Assembly: GCF_000021965.1 (NCBI RefSeq)
Contig: NC_011832.1
Location: forward strand, 2,645,242 to 2,709,241
Source: Methanosphaerula palustris E1-9c
GTDB lineage: Archaea; Halobacteriota; Methanomicrobia; Methanomicrobiales; Methanospirillaceae
Direction: 5' to 3'
DNA: 64,000 nt
Part shown: one piece after another, positions 33,776-42,997 of the stretch
Layout of the letters: every line of letters begins with the position of its first letter
Position numbering within the stretch: the stretch's first letter is position 1
Program-made: the position numbers and the translations under genes
Notes under the pieces: generated by a model
Told to the model about the DNA's origin: nothing
Database searches by the model: none
The model's input: only the letters and a program-made list of their open reading frames with translations

Positions 33776-33970
33776 ATGAAAACCTTAAGAAAATCGGATT
33801 TCTTCACGATTGAAGAAATTGCGAAATTAACGAATCGCTCAACGCATACAGTTTATCGCTGGATTCGAGAAGGACGTATGGAGTCCTTTAAGACAAAATT
33901 ACGTACCGTTTATGTGAACAAAAAAGAAGTGGAACGGTTTCTGACTGTGAATCAGATTCCGATCTACTAA
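33776..33970 (+). CDS. Excisionase-like HTH protein of the element
   Basis: A 64-residue winged HTH (HTH_17 type): 'FFTIEEIAKLTNRSTHTVYRWIREG' is helix-turn-helix followed by a wing and a final 'VERFL' helix. Start at 33776 is supported by a strong ribosome binding site (CAGGAGGT, 7 bases upstream). It may act as recombination directionality factor for the integrase, or regulator of the primase gene 22 bases downstream. Confidence 0.85.
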   Translation: MKTLRKSDFFTIEEIAKLTNRSTHTVYRWIREGRMESFKTKLRTVYVNKKEVERFLTVNQIPIY

Positions 33971-33992
33971 TGATTAAAATTGGTATTCAAAT

Positions 33993-35516
33993 ATGATCTA
34001 TACTTGTAAGTACTTTAATTTTACTCCCTCAAATTCCCCGATTTTAAGGGAATTATTCAAAACCTATCAAGAGTATGCTGAGGAATATGAAAAGACAGTT
34101 GAACAAGATGGCTTTCAGGGAAGCATCGACCCGTATACGTACGTGAATGGCTTAATTTCCACTTGGGAAAAGTCGTGGAAGGAAAATCCCTCCCGATTCA
34201 CTTATCAACCGGATCCAAACAAATCAACAAAGAAGCCAAATCTTGACACAATTATGGATTACGTTATCAAGCATTTTGCTGCTATAACGTTTAAAGATGT
34301 AATTTACATTTATGACCAGAAAACAGGGACCTATCGTCCAGATGAAGGAGAAATTAATGGATTAATTATGGATCTTCTTCATTCAGAGGGATATACGAAT
34401 AATAACAAGATTGCCGAACTGTTTAGGGAAATACAGACTCGAATAAAGGCGCGAAATATAATTACTAAATATCCATTCAATCTGGTTGCTAATCTGATCC
34501 CATGTAAGAATGGTGTACTTGATCCACTAACTCAAACAATTGTTCCTCGTTCACCTGCATACGGCTTCACATATATGATAAATGCTGAGTATCTTCCTGA
34601 AGTGGATTGCATATTTATTAAAAAATATCTCAGGACTTTGGTAGCACCAAAAGATTATGAGATGCTGCTTAACTTAGGAGCCTCGTGTTTGATCCGTGAA
34701 TCTCAGAAGAAGATGTACCTCATCTACAACAGGAGTGGAAATAATGGAAAAACAACACTTCTCAATCTTCTAACAGACATGCTTGGGAAAGAGAATACAT
34801 CTTCATTATCCCTTCAAGATTTTGATAAAGGTGGATTTCGGGTTGCAGAGATCGATGGAAAGATTGCAAATATTTCTGGAGATTTACCTACTACAAGAAT
34901 CTCGGATACCTCAGTTATCAAGCAGTTAACAGGAGAAGATTTCATTATGATAGAGCGAAAATATGGCCAGCCTTATGAAATCCAAAACCGAGCAATATTG
35001 ATCTTTGGTGCGAATGAGCCCCCAGTATTCAATGATACAACTGATGCATTTTACTCCAGGATGGTTATGATAGAATTTCCAAATCAATTCAAGGTAGACT
35101 TGGATTTTAATAAAAAGCTCAAAGAACCGGAAAATTTAAGCGCACTGCTAAAGGTATTCGTGGATCATATCCCTACGCTCCTTAAGTCAGGGATAACCAC
35201 AGACACAGAAGCGATGAAGAACCAATACCTAAGGGAGAGCGATTCCGTATATCGCTTCTTTGAAGATAATTTAGTCAAAGATCAATTTGGAGAAATCGAT
35301 CTTGATCTAGTCTATGACGTATACATAGATTACTGCACAGTGAACAAAGTAAAAAAAGTAGGGAAAAAAGCCTTCAGTGTACGGATGTCAGAGCATTTCG
35401 ATGTCTCAACAAGACGCAGGGGTTCAACAGGCGAACAGATCGCATATCTGAAAGGTGTCAAGTTTAAGTCTGCTAAACAACAGACATTTGATCAGATTGA
35501 GATGACTGCGGCTTGA
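33993..35516 (+). CDS. P4-family primase/helicase (phage and plasmid replication)
   Basis: A 507-residue replication protein. The C-terminal part (about residues 230-430) is a SF3-type helicase of the D5/P4 family: Walker A 'NRSGNNGKTTLLNLL', Walker B region 'KIANISGDLPTTRI', sensor region 'ILIFGANEPPVFNDTTDAF' (motif C Asn). The middle (about 150-230) is the D5_N region. The N-terminal domain has no recognisable primase motif, so priming by this protein is uncertain. It is the likely replication initiator. It forms an operon with the HTH gene. Confidence 0.9.
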   Translation: MIYTCKYFNFTPSNSPILRELFKTYQEYAEEYEKTVEQDGFQGSIDPYTYVNGLISTWEKSWKENPSRFTYQPDPNKSTKKPNLDTIMDYVIKHFAAITFKDVIYIYDQKTGTYRPDEGEINGLIMDLLHSEGYTNNNKIAELFREIQTRIKARNIITKYPFNLVANLIPCKNGVLDPLTQTIVPRSPAYGFTYMINAEYLPEVDCIFIKKYLRTLVAPKDYEMLLNLGASCLIRESQKKMYLIYNRSGNNGKTTLLNLLTDMLGKENTSSLSLQDFDKGGFRVAEIDGKIANISGDLPTTRISDTSVIKQLTGEDFIMIERKYGQPYEIQNRAILIFGANEPPVFNDTTDAFYSRMVMIEFPNQFKVDLDFNKKLKEPENLSALLKVFVDHIPTLLKSGITTDTEAMKNQYLRESDSVYRFFEDNLVKDQFGEIDLDLVYDVYIDYCTVNKVKKVGKKAFSVRMSEHFDVSTRRRGSTGEQIAYLKGVKFKSAKQQTFDQIEMTAA

Positions 35517-35528
35517 TTATATACCAAT

Positions 35529-35676
35529 ATATATCACTCCATTTTTAAATTTAAGCCAATATTTCACATATATTAATATTTATATATAATAAATATAATT
35601 TTAAAATTTATTAGAGAGGGTAGATAAGGTGATATACGTGAAATATTTGGTTTAAATCGAAAAAGGAGTGATATAT
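35529..35676. repeat. Long imperfect inverted repeat with AT-rich core: candidate origin
   Basis: Left arm 35529-35573 and right arm 35631-35676 are imperfect reverse complements over about 45 bases, starting with 12 perfect bases (ATATATCACTCC / GGAGTGATATAT) and including a second conserved block around TATTTCAC / GTGAAATA. The 57-base core is nearly pure A+T on its left side. It lies 13 bases after the primase/helicase stop, between convergent genes. Replication origins next to the initiator gene often look so. A double terminator is the alternative. Confidence 0.75.
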
Positions 35677-35801
35677 TCGTCTTTTCTCCAAATTTCAATT
35701 GAACTTGTTCCGTTCTTTACTCCAGATGGGGGGACGTGATAGCATCCTGCCATCAAGGGTATGATCTAGAATTTATTTCGGAATGGCCTCATGAAGAAAA
35801 T

Positions 35802-36599
35802 TCAAACAATCTTTTTCACATTTTCAATCAGTTCCTTAACTTGCCCTTTATTGACCTCAAAGGGATGATCACAGAAATTTCGAATACTCGCCAGATGTTC
35901 AATTTTTTTCTTCAAGATAAGATCGATTTTATTTTCATCATAGAGTTTTTGAACCAAAGGAACCATTGTTTCCTTCTTGTTGTAATCGATTTGATTTTTA
36001 TCACATTGTGTTCTGAGATATTGCTCTAATGCAACGCCCGCTAATGCTCCGGCTGCTCTTTCAAAACCTTTTTCGTATAAATATTCGGATTGTTCAATTT
36101 CCCTTTCGATATAATCCCCAGATATTATATCTCGTAATTTATGCTCACTTATTTTTGCAACATAAGGTACTGAATATAAGATACTTCTTTGAATTTCAAA
36201 TCGATTAACGAATTCATCAATAATTTTTACCTTACTTTCTGCCTCTTGAGAGTGACGGAATTTGAGATAATCCATAATTCCCGGTTGAAACGGCGTACGT
36301 CCTCCAGATTCATAGCATTCTGAGAATTCCCTCTCTTTTTCAGGACGAAATTCCTTGATAAAATGCAGCCCCACGGAGTAATATCTTTCATAATCTCGAA
36401 TTGCAATTCGTTGATTTTCTTTTTGATCATCGTCAACTCTTTGCCAGATATAATATGATTGATCACCAAAATCTCCATATGGATGGGTAATATGTGATAA
36501 TGGAGTTTCATACAGCAGTTTTCTTGCTGCTTCTTCAGTTTTACAGGCCAATCGTTCTAGTTCATCAATTTCTCTATTAATATAATCAATATCTGACAT
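35802..36599 (-). CDS. HEPN-like C-terminal domain protein
   Basis: A 265-residue protein of two parts. Residues 1-150 have no recognisable domain. The C-terminal part (about 165-265) has the pattern of HEPN or DUF4145-like proteins: a helix 'GFERAAGALAGVALEQYLRT' and, later, 'RNFCDHPF', an Arg-X4-His as in HEPN ribonucleases. HEPN proteins often act as toxins or abortive-infection RNases. No antitoxin gene (for example MNT) lies beside it. Function as a defence or addiction factor is inference. Promoter is in the 271-bp divergent gap. Confidence 0.6.
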   Translation of the reverse strand: MSDIDYINREIDELERLACKTEEAARKLLYETPLSHITHPYGDFGDQSYYIWQRVDDDQKENQRIAIRDYERYYSVGLHFIKEFRPEKEREFSECYESGGRTPFQPGIMDYLKFRHSQEAESKVKIIDEFVNRFEIQRSILYSVPYVAKISEHKLRDIISGDYIEREIEQSEYLYEKGFERAAGALAGVALEQYLRTQCDKNQIDYNKKETMVPLVQKLYDENKIDLILKKKIEHLASIRNFCDHPFEVNKGQVKELIENVKKIV

Positions 36600-36870
36600 T
36601 ATCCGCTCCTATGCTTCCATAACGAATATCCTAATCAGAAAATTCTCCAAGAGTCGTTCATCTCTTTCTTCAGAACCAGAATCTCGTAATAATAGATCAT
36701 CGGACCTCATGAAAAACTGAACCTCGGATGGGTAGAGTCAAACAATGGTATTCTGTTCATCGGGAAGTGTTATCTGATCTCTTATAGCCACTATCCCGGA
36801 AATATCCATTACTAAGTATATTTATAATCAAATAATAATATATAGAAATAAAACCAATTTAATACTCAAT
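36600..36870. other. Divergent intergenic region in the element
   Basis: A+T-rich 271-bp gap between the HEPN-like gene and the coiled-coil gene. A TATA-like TATTTATAATC lies at 36819-36829, about 42 bases before ATG 36871. No other frame of interest. Confidence 0.4.
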
Positions 36871-37194
36871 ATGACGTCCATTTTACCAATAAAATCATTA
36901 ACGAAGGAATCAGCAAATAAATTGATGGTCCAATTAGTTAATGAATGTATTGCCCCAATGGAAGAACCATATAATTCCAATTATGCCAGGGAGAAATTGG
37001 CCAGGATACGTCAGGCCATCAAGGTTTTGGAGTTGTATATCATCCATCAGGAACACCAGGAAATTACATCAAGAGTTGAAGAAATCGAGCGGTTGATTAC
37101 ACAAATCGATGATGTAACGCATGATATAAAGGAAGAGAGATGGGCAGAAATATGGGCAGAAAGACGAGCAAACGAGGCTGCTAATAATGCCTAG
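36871..37194 (+). CDS. Small coiled-coil protein of the element
   Basis: A 107-residue, mainly helical, charged protein. Residues 35-100 have coiled-coil character ('EKLARIRQAIKVLELY', 'VEEIERLITQIDDVTHDIK'). No enzymatic motif or known family. A frame of 44 residues overlaps its end (37187), indicating a two-gene unit running toward the integrase fragment. Real gene by promoter and coupling; role unknown, perhaps DNA-partition or regulatory. Confidence 0.55.
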   Translation: MTSILPIKSLTKESANKLMVQLVNECIAPMEEPYNSNYAREKLARIRQAIKVLELYIIHQEHQEITSRVEEIERLITQIDDVTHDIKEERWAEIWAERRANEAANNA

Positions 37195-37321
37195 AACGAA
37201 GTCAAATGATCTAATGCATCGATTATCTCAGGCAGAGGTCCGGTTAAAAAAAATAAAACGTTCTATTGGATGGGGAGGTGATGTAAACATCCCGCGAGAA
37301 GCGTGGTTACGAGTAAGATAA
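37187..37321 (+). CDS. Small 44-residue basic protein
   Basis: The ATG overlaps the stop of the coiled-coil gene (AATGCCTAG). The product (44 residues) begins 'MPRTKSNDLMHRLSQAEVR' and is basic with a short amphipathic helix, which suggests nucleic acid binding. Overlap-type coupling is the main evidence. No family recognised. Confidence 0.45.
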   Translation: MPRTKSNDLMHRLSQAEVRLKKIKRSIGWGGDVNIPREAWLRVR

Positions 37322-37370
37322 AGATATCTGGATGGCTTGCTGCCATCGGAGGTGAAGATACCTAATTGAC

Positions 37371-38346
37371 TCAATTAAGTGTTTTCTTCTCGTTATCCTC
37401 AAATTCAATTGGCCCCCATGCTTGTATATATGCTTCATAAATCTGCTGATAAGTGAAGTTCTTATAATGCCGCCACTGTACCGAATTCATCTGATTACTG
37501 ACAATATAATCTCGATAATCGTTATTGAGGCCGATTGCGGTTGATTTCTGGATGAAATACTTTCGTAAATGCTTCACGAGAATGTACTTGGTAGGAATAT
37601 TTATTTGGTGTAGCCGATGGTTCTTTAAATAGGTCGCTATCTTTTCTGAATCAAATATTGTATCATTATCATCTTTGCCTTTGATCAACTCATTTAGAAT
37701 TGGTATTAGTTGCGGGTGAATTGGTACGTAATGTTCTGTTTCAGTTTTATCAATATCAGACTCTACATAGATACAAGGATTAGGGGAGAGAGATAAGGCA
37801 TCTTTGATGTGTTTTACTGTTAACCTGTCGCATGTTGCCTCACGCATACCTGTATATGACATGAAATATACGAGGGCAATTGCAATATTTGGGTCTGTTA
37901 TACAATCCTTTCCGTTCTGAATATGGCTGATGAGATTACGAATATCTCCATCAAACATAATATCCCGGTTGATCTGTTTCGGCTTTTTTAATCTAACCAA
38001 ATCGATCTGCCGTAAAAAAGGTTTGAGATTTATCCCATCTTTCGTGTCGTTTAAATAGTTCAGGTAGCGTTTGAAGAATCCTAACCCTTTATGACGGCTA
38101 CTATAGGTTGAGTATGTGGTGGTGATCTTATCAATCACAGCACTGGTCGTAGCGTTGTTAATCACACCTTGTGTGCAGGGATAAATAAAGTCTCTCGCAA
38201 AGCGTGTATTGGTCTGTTGTGTTGTAATAGCGCGCTCGATGTTGATCTGGTCTACAAAATTATATAGTTCGTCTTCTGTAAAAACTGGGGTATCACCATT
38301 ATTCGGAATATGAGAGGAGGGAAGAAAATCATTGGTTAGATTTATG
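37371..38346 (-). pseudogene. Integrase C-terminal fragment, int(C), catalytic domain
   Basis: A tyrosine recombinase catalytic domain of about 325 residues. It has the first Arg in 'SYTGMREATCDRL', the His-X-X-Arg in 'VKHLRKYFIQKS' and a C-terminal helix 'WRHYKNFTYQQIYEAY' with the candidate nucleophilic Tyr. The open frame runs on through attR (antisense tRNA-Glu, 'NGCCYWDSNPGRRSE') into host DNA up to 38471, so no native start codon remains. Joined to int(N) it gives one protein of about 435 residues. The fragment holds all catalytic residues but lacks the N-domain. Confidence 0.92.
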
Positions 38347-38401
38347 CTCTCACTCCTTCGACCTGGGTTCGAATCCCAGTAGCAGCATCCGTTTTTGGTT
38401 A
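38347..38401 (+). repeat. attR, right copy of the 55-bp att repeat
   Basis: Identical to 30078-30132. It contains the tRNA-Glu 3' part (38347-38387) and 14 further bases. This is the duplicated, non-functional tRNA fragment left after integration. Confidence 0.97.
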
Positions 38402-38472
38402 TTTCTTTATTCAGTCTGTAGATAAGTATTCCTTCTCTTCTCCGGGACGTCGCGCGTTCTTTATCTCTCACG

Positions 38473-41007
38473 TCATGGCACGATCGGACTGTCGACTACT
38501 CTAGAGATACTGCCTGTATATCGGTGAATCGGTAGATAGGCTCCCTTCGGTACCGTGATCTCAAACCGTGCGCCCTTCCCTAACTCGCCAGTTTCGGTGA
38601 TTGTGATCCCGGTGATGGAGAGGATCTCCTGACTGAGAAAGAGACCAAGGCCGGTGTGCTTCCCAAACCCCCGGGTGAAGAGGCGTTTTTTGTCGTCTGC
38701 AGAGATCCCTTTCCCGTCATCCTCGCAGACCAGGATGAGATGCCCCCCTGATTCATGGGATGAGATCCGGATGGTTGTCATCGATTCGCCGCCATATCTG
38801 AGGGCGTTGTCGATGAGATTGTAGAAGACCTTCTCAAAGAGGAGATCGGCGAAGATCTCGCAATCGGCACAATCCTTCTTTACGGTCACCTCCCTCATGG
38901 GCAACAGAGTTACTGCTTTCTCCACGCTCGCCAGTACGTTCTGCCATGTCGGGGCGTTCACGCCGAGGTCCTGATACTCACCGGTGAAGGTGATCTGCCT
39001 TTCGAGAGAATCTGCAATTATTCCTTCATTCCTGATGAACTTCGCCCGCATCTCCTCATCCGGTTCTTCCTCGGAGAGATCGATATACCCCTTGAGTGCA
39101 GTGAGCTGGTTCAACATGTCGTGTCGGGTGACACTCGATAGAAGGTTCAATTTTTTGCTCGCCAGCGCCAGTGCATCCTCTGCCTGTTTGCGCTCGGTGA
39201 TATCCATGGCAACCAGAAGGATTCCAGAGATCGTTCCCTCCTCGTTCCTGAGCAGGATCTTGTCGATCTGGATCCAGAGATGTTCTCCGCTTGCGGTGGT
39301 CATCGATTCGATGATGCCGATCTTTGATCTGCCTGAGGCGATCACCTCCAAGTCATCCAGGTAATATTTTTCTGCCAGGTCCGGAAAGAGTTCCGCGGCG
39401 TTTTTGCCTTCAATCTCTTCGATGGGTATCCCAAACGCCTGTGCACCAGCCGGGTTGATCCTGATGAAAGTATTCTTCGTATCCTTGTACCAGATCATGG
39501 CCGGCGTATGCTCGATGATCGCCCTGTGATCCGCACTCAACTGGCGGAATGCGGCTTCACCCTGTTTGCGCTGGGTGATATCCCTGATCGTCCCTTCGAT
39601 AGCAGCCAACTCTCCAGCATCATCATAGATCTGGTGGCAGCTGACCGATGCCGGGATAGTGCAGCCGTCCCTGTGCTTGAGGGTGATCTCGTATCCCTGG
39701 ACCTCACCGGTGCATCTCAGTGTCTCAAGCAGGCCGGCCCTCTCTTCAGGGAAGGGATATAATTCGTAGACCGGGTGACCGATCAGATCCTCCGGTGCCC
39801 ATCCGGCGAGTCTCTTGACCGAAGGGGAGAGGATGGTGATGATGCCATTTTGGTCGGTCTGATAGTAGAGGTCAGGGAAGGAATTGAAAATCGACCGGTA
39901 TTTCTTCTCGCTCTCCTGCACCTGTTTCTCTGCTAGTTTCCTCTCAGAGATATCCCGGAGGATATGAACACTTCCGAGGATTGTGCCAGAAGGGTCCCGG
40001 ATGGGGGATACGGTCAGGACAAAGTCCCCGTTTAATGTTTCTTCACGGATATCTGTCGAATGGTACTGGCCGTCCAGGAGGAGTTTTTTGTGCAGGCAGG
40101 TGGCCGGTGGTGTACCGGTGTGATGAACGACTTCATAGCAGGTCAGCCCCACCGTCTCGTTTGGTGAAACTCCCAGATGGTCGGCCATCGCTCTGTTCAC
40201 CTGGACGATCCGAAAATGATCGTCGATGATGGCGATCATATCCGGGACCGCGTCGAAGGTCCGTTCCCACCGGTCCTTCGCGTTCAGGATCTCGTTCTGG
40301 AGCTGCTGCCGCTCGGTGATGTCATGGGCGAGCTCTGATATCCCGATGATCCCCCCGGCATTGCTCCGGATCGGAGAGAGCGAGAGGGAGACTTGTATAC
40401 GTTGACCGTCTCTGGTGATTCGTTCGGTCTCGACATGTTCGACCATCTCCCCCTGCAGGATCATTTCGAGCATCAGGTGATGTTCTTCCTTCAATTCGGG
40501 GGGAATGAGACGGAAGATCGAATTGCCTTTCATTTCGTCTGACGTATATCCATACAACCGTTCAGCGCCGGCATTCCAGTCGGAGACAAAGCCCTCAGGG
40601 GTTTTACCGATGATCGCATCACCTGAGGATCTGACCACCGAAACGAGCCGGCGGCAGATCTGGGTGTCGTGATGCATTTGTCCGCTCAGGAATGATACCA
40701 CCCCAGCGACCACGAGGAATACGCCGGCACGTATGATCGCGGAGAGTATTTCAACGGCTGCCGGGGTGACGACGAAGAATGAGACTGCACAATAACTGGC
40801 AGAGAGGAGAGCGGCGAAGAGAAGACCGCGTCGCGGATAGTAGTAGGCGGTCAGGATGATTGGGATGTAGAGCAGGTGCGGGAGCACATAGGTGATACCA
40901 AGCCTGAGCCCATACACAATCAGGAGGAAGGATGCAATGGAACTTGCGACGATGAGGGCTGGAACAAGATTTTTTTTCTGTAACTCATCGAAGAATAAGA
41001 AGTCCAT
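38473..41007 (-). CDS. Membrane sensor histidine kinase with four PAS domains
   Basis: An 844-residue kinase. Four membrane helices at about residues 15-105, then PAS domains at about 115-235, 240-360, 365-485 and 490-610, each with the C-terminal 'DITERK' type PAC ending. The kinase core has the phospho-accepting His in 'SVTRHDMLNQLTALKGY' and an HATPase domain with 'YNLIDNALRYG', 'CEDDGKGIS' and 'GLGLFLSQ'. It belongs to the archaeal multi-PAS kinase type. No response regulator lies beside it. Possible ligands or redox signals cannot be told. Its end is only 72 bp from attR. Confidence 0.92.
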   Translation of the reverse strand: MDFLFFDELQKKNLVPALIVASSIASFLLIVYGLRLGITYVLPHLLYIPIILTAYYYPRRGLLFAALLSASYCAVSFFVVTPAAVEILSAIIRAGVFLVVAGVVSFLSGQMHHDTQICRRLVSVVRSSGDAIIGKTPEGFVSDWNAGAERLYGYTSDEMKGNSIFRLIPPELKEEHHLMLEMILQGEMVEHVETERITRDGQRIQVSLSLSPIRSNAGGIIGISELAHDITERQQLQNEILNAKDRWERTFDAVPDMIAIIDDHFRIVQVNRAMADHLGVSPNETVGLTCYEVVHHTGTPPATCLHKKLLLDGQYHSTDIREETLNGDFVLTVSPIRDPSGTILGSVHILRDISERKLAEKQVQESEKKYRSIFNSFPDLYYQTDQNGIITILSPSVKRLAGWAPEDLIGHPVYELYPFPEERAGLLETLRCTGEVQGYEITLKHRDGCTIPASVSCHQIYDDAGELAAIEGTIRDITQRKQGEAAFRQLSADHRAIIEHTPAMIWYKDTKNTFIRINPAGAQAFGIPIEEIEGKNAAELFPDLAEKYYLDDLEVIASGRSKIGIIESMTTASGEHLWIQIDKILLRNEEGTISGILLVAMDITERKQAEDALALASKKLNLLSSVTRHDMLNQLTALKGYIDLSEEEPDEEMRAKFIRNEGIIADSLERQITFTGEYQDLGVNAPTWQNVLASVEKAVTLLPMREVTVKKDCADCEIFADLLFEKVFYNLIDNALRYGGESMTTIRISSHESGGHLILVCEDDGKGISADDKKRLFTRGFGKHTGLGLFLSQEILSITGITITETGELGKGARFEITVPKGAYLPIHRYTGSISRVVDSPIVP

Positions 41008-41189
41008 GTCTGCGCCACTCCGAACGAATGATATGTATAATTTCCAGAATGGCTTAATAATTATTTAGATCTGAACAGTTCGAAATATGACAGAAACGAT
41101 CAGATCATAGTCCTCCCTCCTCTCCAGTTCTGTTCAGGGTAATCGCTTTTTCCCCCATCGCCACCCATTCCAATCCAGCGATGCCTTCC

Positions 41190-41650
41190 ATGGAATACCG
41201 GGTGACAGATGAACGGGACTCGACCTGATCCGGCTGTTCTTGAACCAGCTGAACAGCCATCACCTGAGTCGGTCGACCGTGTTCCGGCGCCATTTCCACG
41301 AGCAGACCTTCGAGGACCGGAAGGCGTACTTCACGAGGATCACGGCCGCCGGCTCTCTACGGGTGGACCTCGCCTTCAACCCCGAAGCAGGGCGGTACGT
41401 CGGCTCCTGTGTAAGTTCTCTCTAGGCAGAGATAGAGGGGGAGTCGAGTCGATCCTTGTCGAGGAGGGGTACCGGGAGCAGGGGATCGAGTCGACCCCGA
41501 TGACCCTCGCCCTCTCCTGGCTCGACACAAACGGTTCGATCAGGAACCGGGTCTCTGCCGGGGAGGGGAACGAGGAGGCTTCGGGATTTACGAGCGGTTA
41601 GGGTTCTCTCCCCGGCTGACGGTGCTCAAACAGAGGAGGGAGGGATCATT
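41190..41650 (+). pseudogene. GNAT acetyltransferase gene with frameshifts
   Basis: Four frames must be joined: 'MEYRVTDERD', then 'DLIRLFLNQLNSHHLSR' to 'AGRYVGSCVSS', then 'VESILVEEGYREQGI' to 'GNEEASGF', then 'YERLGFSPRLTVLKQ'. Together they give a GNAT protein with the acetyl-CoA motif 'VEEGYREQGIESTPMT' and the usual C-terminal 'GFYERLGF' segment. Three single-base changes break the frame. The changes are not all in homopolymers, so decay is more likely than base-calling error. Confidence 0.8.
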
Positions 41651-41762
41651 ATGGGAGATGGCGGTTCGCTGGCGGTACCGGAAGCCGGTTGGGTTCTGCA
41701 GTGGAACATTCCCGGGATCGGATTGGCAAAACGTGATACAGTGATCGATCGAAAACTATGGT

Positions 41763-42203
41763 ATGGCAAAAGCAGACGAGGCGGTCACCTCATTCAAGAG
41801 GGGTTTCTCCTGCTCACAGGCGGTGCTCTCCTGTTATTCAGAGGAACTGGGGCTGGACCGGGATGTCGCGAACAGGGTTGCCTGCGGATTCGGGGGCGGC
41901 ATTGCACGGATGGGGAACATCTGCGGTGCGGTAGCCGGCGCCATCATGGTCATCGGTATGAAACGGGGCACGACCCGGCCGGATGATACTGCCGCACGGG
42001 AGAGGACCTATGCCCTCGTTCAGCAGTTCATCAGGGACTATACGACGAAGAACGGATCGATCGCCTGTCCGGACCTCCTCGGGCATGATATGGCTGACCC
42101 GGTGCAGTTCAAAGAGGCTCTGGAGAAGAAGGTCGCCGCCCGAATATGCCCTGGGTTGGTAGAGGATGCCGTGACCGTCCTCGAGCGTATTCTGAACGAG
42201 TGA
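41763..42203 (+). CDS. C_GCAxxG_C_C family protein
   Basis: A 146-residue protein of the C_GCAxxG_C_C family, named for conserved cysteines and glycines: 'GFSCSQAVLSCYSEE' (about residues 14-28), 'ACGFGGGIARMGNICGAVAGAIM' and a later pair 'CPDLLG...CPGLVEDA'. The family is probably redox active or binds a metal cluster. Function is not established. It stands between two decayed genes. Start at ATG 41763 has only a weak ribosome site. Confidence 0.85.
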   Translation: MAKADEAVTSFKRGFSCSQAVLSCYSEELGLDRDVANRVACGFGGGIARMGNICGAVAGAIMVIGMKRGTTRPDDTAARERTYALVQQFIRDYTTKNGSIACPDLLGHDMADPVQFKEALEKKVAARICPGLVEDAVTVLERILNE

Positions 42204-42404
42204 TGGGATGGACTCCGGGATTTCGATCCGTTTCGGCTAAGGGTGCAGATGCCTATATTCAATGGTTTCAACGAATCTGGAATTTAATTAACTTCACTAT
42301 ACCAGAAATAATTGACTTTTTTCCCACCTTTCATCACCGTTTCCCCTGACGCTGGCGACGTTACCAGCCGGACCAGGCAGTTGCTGGGGAGATAGGAAAA
42401 AAGG

Positions 42405-42997
42405 TTATGGCTGATTCCTGGCCTTTGTCGCATTCAGACCATTCGTGGTGACCGTCACTGCCGGCCCGCTGTAAACACAGGAGCCGAGGAACCAGTCGTC
42501 GTCCACCTTCTCTACATACCCGAGCTTCGCTTCGACCGTATTGTTCTGGGCGGAGTTGGCGTAATAATACCAGGAATAACCGCTTCCGTTCCTGGCCGCG
42601 TCGCTCATGTTCCAGATGAAGAATTCTCCCTGTGGGTCGATCTCATTCATACGGTTGATGCCGATCTTCTCTGGGTTGAACGGGAGGGCCAGGGTGGTGC
42701 CGTTGAAGTCATAGGCATAGATGTAGAGTTCGCCTTTGATGAACGAACCGTTCGGGTTGTTGAATTCTGCCAGGGCCTTCTCCCTGCCGTTGGTCTTTAC
42801 ATAGGCGACGGCGCTGTCGACAAAGGAGACGAGCGAGGCATTTGAGGTGATGTTCCCCTGCTACAGGGGAGTGGTTCCCGCCGGCAGTGTGGTGGTTGTC
42901 GGGGTGGTTGACTACGGGCTGGTTCTGGACGCAGCCGGCGATAAGGAGGGATGCGCTGATGACGAGCAGGATCAAAAACGAAAGTGACTTCTTTCAT
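42405..42997 (-). pseudogene. Cache-type lipoprotein gene, broken paralogue
   Basis: A damaged copy of the intact lipoprotein at 48952-49521. It starts 'MKE', shifts to 'SLSFLILLVISASLLIAGC' (lipobox), then shifts to a Thr/Pro linker with a TAG at 42863-42861 where the intact copy has Gln, and continues to 'SFVDSAVAYVKTNG' and 'VEKVDDDWFLGSCVY' with a stop at 42405. Two frameshifts and one nonsense codon inactivate it. The C-terminal half is long and still well conserved, so the loss is recent. Confidence 0.88.

Larger units (their letters stand above)
30078..38401. mobile_element. Integrated 8.27-kb element with SSV-type split integrase
   Basis: Bounded by perfect 55-bp direct repeats whose centre-to-centre distance is 8,269 bp. 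The inside is strongly A+T-rich against GC-rich flanks. It contains a partitioned tyrosine integrase, zinc-ribbon protein, YidD homologue, tandem-repeat membrane protein, serine recombinase, HTH protein, primase/helicase, HEPN-like protein and two small proteins. No capsid, terminase or portal gene is seen, so it looks more like an integrated plasmid or a reduced viral element. The integrase split and the tRNA target are as in SSV-type elements of archaea. Confidence 0.93.

Noticed and set aside
38402-38471. Start of the integrase at 38471 ('MRDKERATSRRR')
   Set aside because: These residues come from host DNA outside attR. The native N-terminus is int(N) at the other end of the element.
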